Positions 55,754 through 63,756 of a stretch of DNA of 64,000 bases are shown piece after piece (position 1 is the stretch's first letter; each line of letters opens with the position of its first letter). The DNA lies in NCBI RefSeq assembly GCF_014651495.1, contig NZ_BMWZ01000002.1, positions 372,001-436,000 on the forward strand, in the 5' to 3' direction. Below the pieces are notes generated by a model. The model was not told where the DNA came from. It did no database searches and saw only the letters and a program-made list of their open reading frames with translations. The position numbers and the translations under genes are program-made. Source of the stretch: Algibacter mikhailovii. GTDB lineage: Bacteria; Bacteroidota; Bacteroidia; Flavobacteriales; Flavobacteriaceae.

Positions 55754-58510
55754 ATGACTACTTTCATTCTTGACGTCCTAACCGATTTAAAAAAACAGGA
55801 TGTCAACTTTTCTGAATTAACATTTATCCTCCCTAGTAAGCGTGCCGGTATTTTTTTAAAACATGAACTTCATAAGGTTGTTGACCAAACCTTGTTTGCA
55901 CCAGATATTATAAGCATAGAAGAGTTTACAGAAGATTTATCACAACTTAAGAGCATATCCAATACCGAACTGCTTTTTGAATTTTACACCTCTTATTTAC
56001 AACATACTAAGGCTAATGAACGTGATTCATTTGAAACATATTCTAAGTGGGCCCAAATATTGCTTCAGGACTTCAATGAAATAGATAGGTACCTCATACC
56101 CCAAAAACAGATTTTTCATTATTTAAGTGCCATTGAAGATTTAAAACATTGGTCTTTAGAAGAACCCAAAACCGCTTTTGTAAAAAGATATTTATCCTTT
56201 TGGAATAATCTTTTTTCATACTATTCGGTATTCTCAAATCACTTAAAACAAAAAAAAATTGGATATCAAGGGTTGATCTATCGCGAAGCCGTTAACCATA
56301 TTGAAGATTATATTAAAGCAAACCCCAAAAAACAACATGTTTTTTTAGGGTTCAATGCTCTAAATACTGCTGAAGAATTTATTATTCAGGCATTACTTCG
56401 GGATAATTTAGCCAAAGTCTACTGGGATATTGACCATTTTTTCTTCAACAATGAAAAGCATGACGCCAGCTTTTTTACAAGACAACATAAAAAAAACTGG
56501 CGCCATTATGATAAAAACCCATTTAACTGCGTTCCCCAAAACTATATAAAACAAAAGAACATATCAGTATTTGCAATCCCCAAAAATGTTGGTCAAGCTA
56601 AACAAATCGGCTCTTTATTAGATAAAATACAATCAATTAATAAAACCTTGCAAAATACAGCCGTCGTCCTAGGGGATGAAAACCTGTTAATCCCTGTATT
56701 AAATTCAATTCCAGAAGATATTAATAGCATCAATATAACGATGGGGTATCCTTTAAAATCTATCCCATTAGCTTCATTGTTTGAAGGGCTTCTTAACTTA
56801 CATAAAAATAATTCCAACAGCTTTTATTATAAGGACATTATTAATATCATATCTCATCAATTCATAAGACCCTTATTACAAATTGATGGCCAAGATTTCG
56901 CTTCAATACTTATAGATGCTATTGAACACAACAACCTCATCTTTATAAAACATTCGAGATTAAAGGAATTATCGCAAAGCGCAAATCATATTATTGATTT
57001 GCTCTTTCTTGACTGGAATATTTCCATTGAAAAAACGATTAAAAACTGTTCGACATTAATTTTAAGCATTAAATCCCATCTTAATGAAGACAAGGCTGCC
57101 AATCTGCTTTCACTTGAATATTTATTCCGTTTTAATGCGCTTTTTAATGAGCTTTCAAGACTTAACGCTACATACCATCATATAAATGATTTAAATACTT
57201 TGCATAGTCTTTACAAAGATCTGCTAAGCTCAGAGACCTTAGATTTTCAAGGAGAACCCTTACAGGGGCTTCAAATAATGGGCATGCTAGAGTCCAGGGT
57301 GTTAGATTTTGAAACAGTCATTATTTCGTCTGTAAATGAGGGTATATTACCGTCGGGAAAAAGCAATAACTCCTTCATACCTTTTGACGTTAAGTTAGAA
57401 AATAATTTGCCTACATATAAAGAAAAAGATGCCGTATACACCTATCATTTTTACAGACTGATACAACGTGCCAAAAATGTGTTTATATTATACAACACGG
57501 AAGCTGACATACTAACTGGGGGGGAAAAAAGCAGACTAATTACTCAACTGGAGTTAGAAGGTATACACTATATACATCAAGAAACGGTTACGCCACAGGT
57601 ACCAACCCTTGTGAATTCATTAAATGTGATTCCTAAAACTCCTGAGTTACAACAAAGTATTATACAATTGGCTGGTTTAGGTTTTTCTCCTTCCTCATTA
57701 ACCAATTATATGCGTAATCCTATTGATTTCTATTATCAAAAGATTCTAAAAATTAATACGCATATTACTGTTGAAGAAACAGTTGCGGCAAACACCTTAG
57801 GGACTGTCGTTCACAATACTTTAGAAGATTTTTATAAGCCTTTGCAAGGAAAGGTCCTCTCAATAGACCTCCTTAAAACCATGAAATCAAAAATTTCAGA
57901 TCGCGTTGCTTATCATTTTCAACAGGAATATAAAGAGGGGGATATTAATAAAGGTAAGAATCTCATCATTTTTGAAATTGCTAAACGCTATGTATCTAAT
58001 TTTTTAGATTACGAGATAAAGGCTATTAGCGATGGAAATACCATAAAAATAATGTCCATTGAGGCAGATAATCAAGTGAAAATAAACATTCCAGAATTCG
58101 ACTTCCCAGTAATTTTAAAAGGTAAGGTAGATCGTGTAGATGAATATAACGGTATTACCAGAATTATTGATTACAAAACAGGTAGCGTCATGACCAATCA
58201 AGTTGAAATTGTCAATTGGGAGGACCTAACAACAGATTACAAAAAATACAGTAAAAGTTTTCAAGTACTGGCTTATGCCTATATGATGCATGAATCAAAC
58301 ACCATAAACTTACCTGCTGAAGCTGGTATCATCTCATTTAAAAACTTAAGTTCTGGTTTTATAAAGTTCTCTAAAAAAGAAAGCACGAAGACAAGAGCTA
58401 AGAATTCACTTATAACAGCAGAAACCTTAGAAGCCTTTAAATTTGAACTAACCAAGCTAATATTAGAAATCTGTAATCCAGAAATTGATTTTATAGAAAA
58501 AGAAATTTAA
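55754..58510 (+). CDS. AddB-like PD-(D/E)XK nuclease/helicase-like protein
   Basis: A 918-residue partner of the AddA-like protein. The N-terminal part has a UvrD-like fold without a clear Walker A (TFILPSKRAGIFLKHEL), and the C-terminal PD-(D/E)XK nuclease is marked by KGKVDRVDEYNGITRIIDYKTG. LGFSPSSLTNYMRNPIDFYYQ matches the AddB nuclease start. The alpha/beta hydrolase gene begins two bases after its stop, so translation is coupled. The family call by motif is good; exact orthology is not tested. Confidence 0.85.
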   Translation: MTTFILDVLTDLKKQDVNFSELTFILPSKRAGIFLKHELHKVVDQTLFAPDIISIEEFTEDLSQLKSISNTELLFEFYTSYLQHTKANERDSFETYSKWAQILLQDFNEIDRYLIPQKQIFHYLSAIEDLKHWSLEEPKTAFVKRYLSFWNNLFSYYSVFSNHLKQKKIGYQGLIYREAVNHIEDYIKANPKKQHVFLGFNALNTAEEFIIQALLRDNLAKVYWDIDHFFFNNEKHDASFFTRQHKKNWRHYDKNPFNCVPQNYIKQKNISVFAIPKNVGQAKQIGSLLDKIQSINKTLQNTAVVLGDENLLIPVLNSIPEDINSINITMGYPLKSIPLASLFEGLLNLHKNNSNSFYYKDIINIISHQFIRPLLQIDGQDFASILIDAIEHNNLIFIKHSRLKELSQSANHIIDLLFLDWNISIEKTIKNCSTLILSIKSHLNEDKAANLLSLEYLFRFNALFNELSRLNATYHHINDLNTLHSLYKDLLSSETLDFQGEPLQGLQIMGMLESRVLDFETVIISSVNEGILPSGKSNNSFIPFDVKLENNLPTYKEKDAVYTYHFYRLIQRAKNVFILYNTEADILTGGEKSRLITQLELEGIHYIHQETVTPQVPTLVNSLNVIPKTPELQQSIIQLAGLGFSPSSLTNYMRNPIDFYYQKILKINTHITVEETVAANTLGTVVHNTLEDFYKPLQGKVLSIDLLKTMKSKISDRVAYHFQQEYKEGDINKGKNLIIFEIAKRYVSNFLDYEIKAISDGNTIKIMSIEADNQVKINIPEFDFPVILKGKVDRVDEYNGITRIIDYKTGSVMTNQVEIVNWEDLTTDYKKYSKSFQVLAYAYMMHESNTINLPAEAGIISFKNLSSGFIKFSKKESTKTRAKNSLITAETLEAFKFELTKLILEICNPEIDFIEKEI

Positions 58511-58511
58511 T

Positions 58512-59354
58512 ATGACAATAACAAAAAATATCATTGTACCCGGAAAGCATCTCAAGCCTATTCTTACCGATGTTTTTTATCCAAATAACAACAGCTCTAA
58601 ACCAATTGTAATATTTTGTCATGGTTATAAAGGTTTCAAAGATTGGGGCGCTTGGGATCATATGGCAAAAGCATTCGTTAAGGCGGGTTTCTTTTTTGTG
58701 AAATTTAATTTCTCACATAATGGCGGAACCATAGAACAACCCTTTGACTTTCCAGATTTGGAAGCTTTTGGAAATAATAACTACACCAAAGAATTAGATG
58801 ATTTAGAAACAATTATAGATTGGGTTTGTTCAAACCCTGATTTCAAAAATCATATTAATTTAAGCCATATCACCTTAATTGGACATAGTAGAGCTGGAGG
58901 TATTGTTACGATAAAAGCCGAAGAAGACCAACGTATTACAAAAGTGGTGAGCTTGGCTGGCGTAAGTGATTTTGAAAAGCGCACTTCAACAACAGGTGAA
59001 CTGGAAAAATGGAAAAATGATGGCGTTAAGTATATTATAAATGGACGCACAAAGCAACAGATGCCCCATTATTATCAGTTCTACCTAGACTTTATTAATA
59101 ATAAAGAGCGACTTACCATAAAACGTGCCGTATCCAAATTAAATATTCCCTATTTAATAATTCATGGTGATGGTGACACCAGTGTTCTTATAGAAGAAGC
59201 CCATGGGCTGCATAAATGGAACGCAGAGAGCACTCTAAAAATAATTCGTGATGCCAATCATGTTTTTGGAGCAAAACACCCTTACAATGAACCAATACTG
59301 CCCACGCATTTAGATGACGCTATAACTGAAATGATTCATTTTATAACAAACTAA
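58512..59354 (+). CDS. Alpha/beta-fold hydrolase
   Basis: A 280-residue cytoplasmic serine hydrolase. The nucleophile elbow is LIGHSRAGG, preceded by the oxyanion region FCHGYKGFKDWGAWD. The acid is probably in IIHGDGDTSVLIEEA and the His in RDANHVFGAKHP. It looks like a dienelactone-hydrolase or esterase relative; substrate unknown. It follows the AddB-like gene by one base, so it belongs to the same operon, which is usual in this family of bacteria. Confidence 0.88.
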   Translation: MTITKNIIVPGKHLKPILTDVFYPNNNSSKPIVIFCHGYKGFKDWGAWDHMAKAFVKAGFFFVKFNFSHNGGTIEQPFDFPDLEAFGNNNYTKELDDLETIIDWVCSNPDFKNHINLSHITLIGHSRAGGIVTIKAEEDQRITKVVSLAGVSDFEKRTSTTGELEKWKNDGVKYIINGRTKQQMPHYYQFYLDFINNKERLTIKRAVSKLNIPYLIIHGDGDTSVLIEEAHGLHKWNAESTLKIIRDANHVFGAKHPYNEPILPTHLDDAITEMIHFITN

Positions 59355-59490
59355 GTTTAATGTATCCCTTAACATAAAATAGTTGTTCACTGTATGGCTT
59401 ATGTCGTAACAAAAAACGTAATCATACCCAAACGTTTATTAAATTAGTAATGCTATAAGTATTAGAAAACAGACAACTTAGACGTCCGTA

Positions 59491-61167
59491 ATGAAAAAAC
59501 CATTAGAATTTTCATTTTTAAACAGACCAGTACTCATTGAACAATTACAAACTGAAACGTTTGATGTAGCCATTATTGGTGGTGGTATAACCGGCGCTGG
59601 AATTGCCCTAGATGCAGCTACTCGAGGACTAAAGGTCTGTCTTATAGAAAAACTTGATTTTGCATCAGGCACCAGTAATAAATCCACAAAATTAATACAT
59701 GGTGGCCTAAGGTACCTTAAACAGTTTGAAATTGGCTTAGTAAGAGAATCAGGCACGGAACGCGCCATTGTTCATAAACTTGCACCACACTTGGTTGTTC
59801 CTGTAAAAATGCTACTCCCTTTGGTGGAAGGTGGTACATATGGCAAAATAATGACGTCTCTTGGCCTTAAACTCTATGATTTTTTAGCAAATGTAAATGG
59901 TGATGATAAGCGGCTAATGCTGGATAAAAATGAAACCTTAGTAAAAGAAGCATTGCTTGATAAAAACACAATCCTGGGAGGTGGGCTTTATGCAGAATAT
60001 AGAACCGATGATGCAAGACTTACTACTGAAATACTTAAAAAAGCAGCTTCATTTGGCGCCACAATTGTAAACTATTGTGTCCTAGAATCGTTTAATTACA
60101 ATGCCAATTCTAAGATTAACTATCTGAATTGTACGGATAAAATTACCGGTACTAATCTAAAAATAAAAGCAGTCAATTATGTATCTGCTGCAGGCCCATG
60201 GGTAGATCAAATACGTGCCAAAGATCAATCTATGAGTCCCAAGCATTTGCACTTGAGCAAAGGCGTTCATATTGTATTTCCCTTTGAAAAGCTACCCATT
60301 AAACAATCACTTTATTTTGACGTATCCGATGGCAGAATGATATTCGCCATTCCTAGAGGTCGAATTACGTACGTAGGGACTACAGATACTAACTATTACA
60401 GTAATATAGATCGGGTGGTAGCTACTAAAGATGATGCAAAGTATTTGTTACAAGGCATAAATAAAGCATTCCCAGCGGTGAATCTATCTATCAACGACAT
60501 AGAATCTAATTGGGCAGGACTGCGGCCATTAATTTATGAAGAAGACAAAGACCCCTCGGAACTATCAAGAAAAGATGAACTATTTATTTCTAAAAGTGGA
60601 TTAATCTCTATCGCAGGGGGGAAACTAACAGGTTATAGAAGAATGGCTCATAGGGCTATTGAAGCTGTGTTAAAAACAAATAAAACTATGGTTCAGGAGA
60701 ATTTAGAACCCTCAAAAACTGAAAACATACCATTGGTGACCCCATCCTTAAAAAATACACTTGATGTAGAAAAATATCAAAAGCAATTAGAAACTACACT
60801 AATTGAATTAGGGGTATCCAATAATTATTATGCTTGGTATTTATGCAGTACTTATGGCAAGAACGCTGATATTATAATAAGGGAATCAAGTAATTTTTCA
60901 AATCAAGACGTTTTAGAGCGCCTAATAAGGGCTGAACTTTTATATTGTTTGCATCATGAAATGACAGGGAGCTTATCAGATTTTTTTGTAAGACGTACAG
61001 GAAGACTTTACTTTGATATTAAGAGCATAAACACGTATATGCCTCTAATTTTAAATGATTTCATAAATTATTTAAATTGGGATACTGCGCGTGTAAATTC
61101 TGAAAAAGACAACATGGCATTGCTAATTAAAGATGCTACAACATTTTATGCTGAAGAATTCAAATAA
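59491..61167 (+). CDS. glpD: Glycerol-3-phosphate dehydrogenase (FAD)
   Basis: Membrane-associated FAD enzyme that oxidises glycerol 3-phosphate to dihydroxyacetone phosphate and passes electrons to the quinone pool. The 558 residues include the FAD motif IIGGGITGAGIALDAATRG, KLIHGGLRYLKQFE, YRTDDARLTTEILK and a C-terminal DAO_C domain. It lies alone, and its 5' region is not obviously regulated; a short leftward unit begins 220 bases beyond its stop on the opposite strand. Confidence 0.95.
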   Translation: MKKPLEFSFLNRPVLIEQLQTETFDVAIIGGGITGAGIALDAATRGLKVCLIEKLDFASGTSNKSTKLIHGGLRYLKQFEIGLVRESGTERAIVHKLAPHLVVPVKMLLPLVEGGTYGKIMTSLGLKLYDFLANVNGDDKRLMLDKNETLVKEALLDKNTILGGGLYAEYRTDDARLTTEILKKAASFGATIVNYCVLESFNYNANSKINYLNCTDKITGTNLKIKAVNYVSAAGPWVDQIRAKDQSMSPKHLHLSKGVHIVFPFEKLPIKQSLYFDVSDGRMIFAIPRGRITYVGTTDTNYYSNIDRVVATKDDAKYLLQGINKAFPAVNLSINDIESNWAGLRPLIYEEDKDPSELSRKDELFISKSGLISIAGGKLTGYRRMAHRAIEAVLKTNKTMVQENLEPSKTENIPLVTPSLKNTLDVEKYQKQLETTLIELGVSNNYYAWYLCSTYGKNADIIIRESSNFSNQDVLERLIRAELLYCLHHEMTGSLSDFFVRRTGRLYFDIKSINTYMPLILNDFINYLNWDTARVNSEKDNMALLIKDATTFYAEEFK

Positions 61168-61243
61168 AGACATTATTCAATAAATAAAAACCTTAAAAAA
61201 CAATTTATAAAAATCCTGGCTCTACTAAAACCGAACATGCCTA
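61168..61243. other. Short intergenic stretch after glpD
   Basis: No gene seen; AT-rich sequence that probably holds the glpD 3' end. It is followed by the leftward unit at 61244-61438. Confidence 0.4.
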
Positions 61244-61273
61244 TAAAAAGAAAGCAGCGTATAAAACGCTGCT
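61244..61273 (-). terminator. Leftward terminator of the short unit
   Basis: On the minus strand AGCAGCGT, a 5-base AT-rich loop, then ACGCTGCT, followed by the T-rich run TTCTTTTTA. On the plus strand no T run follows, so it acts leftward. Confidence 0.75.
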
Positions 61274-61278
61274 ATCAA

Positions 61279-61320
61279 TCAAAAATCAAACTTAATCATT
61301 GCTATTAATCCTAGTTCCAT
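61279..61320 (-). CDS. Possible 13-residue peptide in the short leftward unit
   Basis: An ATG frame encoding MELGLIAMIKFDF, ending six bases before the terminator stem. It is the longest frame in the short transcript started by the GACA/TGTC promoter at 61394-61438. A peptide of this size could be a real product or chance; no family recognised and no ribosome-binding site stands out. Confidence 0.2.
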   Translation of the reverse strand: MELGLIAMIKFDF

Positions 61321-61393
61321 TTTTATAAACAAACTAAACCATCAAACTTTAAATCCTAATCATTAACTTAATAACTCTTAGTTAATTACACTA

Positions 61394-61438
61394 CAAATTT
61401 ACATTTGTAATTCTTGTATTTATGCGACATTTCGTGTC
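61394..61438 (-). promoter_or_regulatory. GACA-N5-TGTC promoter 1 (short leftward unit)
   Basis: Box GACACGAAATGTC on the minus strand (61438-61426) and perfect -7 TAAATTTG (61401-61394), 37 bp start to start. Same layout as promoters at 61711-61755 and 63665-63709. Its box touches the stop codon of the small gene at 61439-61684. Confidence 0.75.
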
Positions 61439-61684
61439 TTATTCGGTATTTCCTTCTATTAACTGCCGCAGCAGCCGTTCTTCTTGAGGCGAAATCCGTT
61501 TACCATTAATATCATTTAACAGAATAAGCGCCTTTTTAAAAGAGTACTCAGGTATATCTTCATCTTCAAGGTTAACCTGAAGAATCAGCTTTTCAAGCTT
61601 TACCATAGTTTTGAGCTGTTCCATGCCCTCAGGCGCATCTTTTTCTAAAGCGCCTTCCATTAGTTTTAGTTTAAACAAAAGCAT
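61439..61684 (-). CDS. Unknown small protein in the GACA/TGTC module
   Basis: An 81-residue acidic helical protein (ATG 61684; a GTG at 61690 would add two residues). It reads MLLFKLKLMEGALEKDAPEG and ends SPQEERLLRQLIEGNTE, with a charged middle and no cysteine or membrane helix. I do not recognise it. Its promoter, GACA/TGTC box at 61743-61755 and -7 TAGATTTG at 61711-61718, is the same type as the ones before the short unit and the two-gene operon at 62679-63599, so it belongs to the same regulated group. Confidence 0.65.
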   Translation of the reverse strand: MLLFKLKLMEGALEKDAPEGMEQLKTMVKLEKLILQVNLEDEDIPEYSFKKALILLNDINGKRISPQEERLLRQLIEGNTE

Positions 61685-61710
61685 GGACACAATTCCCTTT
61701 TTATAATGGT

Positions 61711-61755
61711 CAAATCTAATTACTACAATTCAATTTTAATATGACATACCGTGTC
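61711..61755 (-). promoter_or_regulatory. GACA-N5-TGTC promoter 2 (81-residue gene); shared with XRE gene
   Basis: Minus strand: box GACACGGTATGTC (61755-61743), -7 TAGATTTG (61718-61711), 37 bp apart. The same box lies 31 bp before a weak -7 TATATTTA (61774-61781) of the divergent regulator gene, so a bound regulator could control both directions. Confidence 0.75.
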
Positions 61756-61801
61756 TGAGATAAGTCATTTTATTATATTTACTTATCAAACATCATTTTT
61801 A

Positions 61802-62677
61802 ATGAACAGTTATAATTCTATAGGGGCCTTATTTATTGACTATCGAAACTTCTATAATCTTTCGCAGTCTGATTTTGCGGATGCCATAAACGTAGATCTA
61901 AGAACTGTACAGCGCTGGGAGAAAAATTTAACTTTAATAAAATCTGAAAAAGAAGAAAACATTGTATTGGCTACCCTGATGCCCTATCAACTCATTCATA
62001 ATCTAAATGCAGTCGTACCTATCCCTACATTTTACAATTTTAAAACCCGAAAATATTCACTTTCTAAGCAAACTAACGATCTCCCTAAATTAAGCTGGTT
62101 TATAGATCAAATAGAAATCACCTCCTCAAATTTAAGAACCATTGAATTTGATTATGACTTTAAATACATCGAACAGTTCATAGACTCACAAAAAAGAGAC
62201 AATAATTATGTGAATGCCGAACTGATTAAGGAAGCCATAAGGATACTCCCTGAATTAAATTTTGTGCATACAGGAAAATCAGGCTATTACACGGGGCACT
62301 GTATTGTTTTACCTATAAACGAAAAGACTTATAACAGATTAAAAACAAAAGAAATAACAAATAAAGATATTAGAGCCAAAGACTTAGTTGATTTTAAAAC
62401 TTTGGAACGCCCTATTTTTTATAGATATGATATAACAGGAGACTGCAACGACACCATATTTTATGTCATGGCTCATTTCTTTAGATTTTTCAGGGACCTA
62501 GAAAACAAAAATTATCTCATGTGTGGATATACAGAGCGTGATGATAACTACCAAGTAAATTTACAAATTGGATTGAAGTTTATCTGGGAGGACAAGGCCT
62601 TACAAAAGGAACTTAATTTAGAAGCACCACCAAGGTTTTTTGAAGGTAATTTTAATAATTTTTTAGCCCAACTATAA
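61802..62677 (+). CDS. XRE-type regulator with GNAT-like C-terminal region
   Basis: A 291-residue regulator. The N-terminal helix-turn-helix reads YRNFYNLSQSDFADAINVDL then RTVQRWEKN (about 13-42). The C-terminal part (about residues 140-280) has GYYTGHCIVLPINEKTYNRL and IRAKDLV, blocks reminiscent of GNAT-fold sensing domains, but without clear acetyl-CoA residues; this is an inference by eye. I start at ATG 61802 because the -7 element at 61774-61781 excludes the GTG at 61751. Divergent from the 81-residue gene across one GACA/TGTC box, and convergent with the next operon (one base between the stop codons). It is the candidate binder of the three boxes. Confidence 0.7.
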   Translation: MNSYNSIGALFIDYRNFYNLSQSDFADAINVDLRTVQRWEKNLTLIKSEKEENIVLATLMPYQLIHNLNAVVPIPTFYNFKTRKYSLSKQTNDLPKLSWFIDQIEITSSNLRTIEFDYDFKYIEQFIDSQKRDNNYVNAELIKEAIRILPELNFVHTGKSGYYTGHCIVLPINEKTYNRLKTKEITNKDIRAKDLVDFKTLERPIFYRYDITGDCNDTIFYVMAHFFRFFRDLENKNYLMCGYTERDDNYQVNLQIGLKFIWEDKALQKELNLEAPPRFFEGNFNNFLAQL

Positions 62678-62678
62678 C

Positions 62679-63224
62679 TCAATACGCCAAAGTTTCACTT
62701 TCAGGATACACTTTTTTTACCCAAAATAATTCATTAAAAATATTTAAAAAATCAATTAGATTTTCAAAATCTTTTCTGTCAACAAATACTTCATAACCCA
62801 ATAAAGACCTGCCCATGACCAACAAGTGATAAGGTTTTAAGCTATAATCATAATGATAAAGTAACAATTCAAAACAATCAATTGTACCCACTTTTTCATT
62901 TTTCCTCACCCATTGTTTAACAAGGCCTTTATCATAGCTTATTTTTTTATAAGCCTCTAATTCTAATTCCGCATAAGATTCCTTTTGGTGGTATTTAGTA
63001 AACTCCCTTAAAGCACTAAACAAGGATAAAAACAGATAGGCATCATCTTTTTTTTTGCAAGAGCATTGATTTGTCCATCGATAATTGCAGCCAGATACCG
63101 GGCAATTCCAATTTGATTTTACTTCATAATAATCACCCACATATGCTCGCAACCAATCCTTTATTTTCTCCATGGAATACACCCCGTTATCCTTTAGATC
63201 TTCAAATACTCTTAGTGCTTCCAT
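62679..63224 (-). CDS. Unknown protein with cysteine cluster, second gene of operon
   Basis: A 181-residue cytoplasmic protein. Near residue 40 it has NCPVSGCNYRWTNQCSC, a C-x4-C-x7-C-x-C pattern that might bind zinc. The C-terminal half is rich in aromatics (LLYHYDYSLKPYHLLVMG). No known family recognised. It starts nine bases after the gene at 63234, so it is co-transcribed with it under promoter 3. Whether its start is the ATG at 63224 or a later one is not certain. Confidence 0.65.
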   Translation of the reverse strand: MEALRVFEDLKDNGVYSMEKIKDWLRAYVGDYYEVKSNWNCPVSGCNYRWTNQCSCKKKDDAYLFLSLFSALREFTKYHQKESYAELELEAYKKISYDKGLVKQWVRKNEKVGTIDCFELLLYHYDYSLKPYHLLVMGRSLLGYEVFVDRKDFENLIDFLNIFNELFWVKKVYPESETLAY

Positions 63225-63233
63225 GGTAACTAT

Positions 63234-63599
63234 CTATTTAATGTAGGGATTAGAAGTTTGTTGACCTAGGGCTAAATAATACTGAATATGTTTAAAGGAA
63301 GGCTTTATACCAATCTCATACATCATACCATGAAGTGAAATTGCAAACCATCGTTTTTGATCAATAGACAAACTGTTAATTTTAGTATAGCTATATGCCA
63401 AATCATTCGTCTTGTATTCTTGCATGTATTTTGATTTTATACCAAAGCCTATACTCTCAAACTGGTCATAGATATAATTATACATTTTTAGGTTAAGGGA
63501 TGCATCATCGGCTTTAAGTACCATTAAAAAAGTATGAGCCATTGCTCCTTTTTGTTCTACAGATAAGCTGCGGCTAAAATTTATAAGCCTTGGGTGCAT
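63234..63599 (-). CDS. Unknown helical protein, first gene of operon
   Basis: A 121-residue protein starting MHPRLINFSRSLSVEQKGAM and containing SLSIDQKRWFAISLHGMMYE, two similar helical repeats (SLSVEQKGAM and SLSIDQKRWF) that suggest an internal duplication. I chose ATG 63599 because the -7 of its promoter is at 63665-63672; the frame opens at 63728, but that start would lie upstream of transcription. No family recognised. Followed nine bases later by the cysteine-cluster gene. Confidence 0.65.
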   Translation of the reverse strand: MHPRLINFSRSLSVEQKGAMAHTFLMVLKADDASLNLKMYNYIYDQFESIGFGIKSKYMQEYKTNDLAYSYTKINSLSIDQKRWFAISLHGMMYEIGIKPSFKHIQYYLALGQQTSNPYIK

Positions 63600-63664
63600 T
63601 TCAAAGCCGTATTTCCTTTTCTTTTTTGTAAACCAATTGAACACCCTATTCCATTTTAGTCTCA

Positions 63665-63709
63665 CAAAATTACAATGTACATGCATTGCCAGGTATGACA
63701 CATTATGTC
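63665..63709 (-). promoter_or_regulatory. GACA-N5-TGTC promoter 3 (two-gene operon)
   Basis: Minus strand: box GACATAATGTGTC (63709-63697), perfect -7 TAATTTTG (63672-63665), 37 bp start to start, identical to promoters 1 and 2. The first in-frame ATG downstream is at 63599. Confidence 0.75.
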
Positions 63710-63756
63710 GTATACTCTTTATTATCAATTGTTTAAATTCCTACAAATATAATTGG

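Noticed and set aside
61400-61407. A rightward -7 element TACATTTG beside promoter 1
   Set aside because: It arises from the locally palindromic AAATTTACATTTGT, has no box at 37 bp and no gene follows rightward.
61751-61801. GTG start for the XRE-type regulator
   Set aside because: It overlaps the GACA/TGTC box and lies before the -7 at 61774; the helix-turn-helix domain starts after the ATG at 61802.
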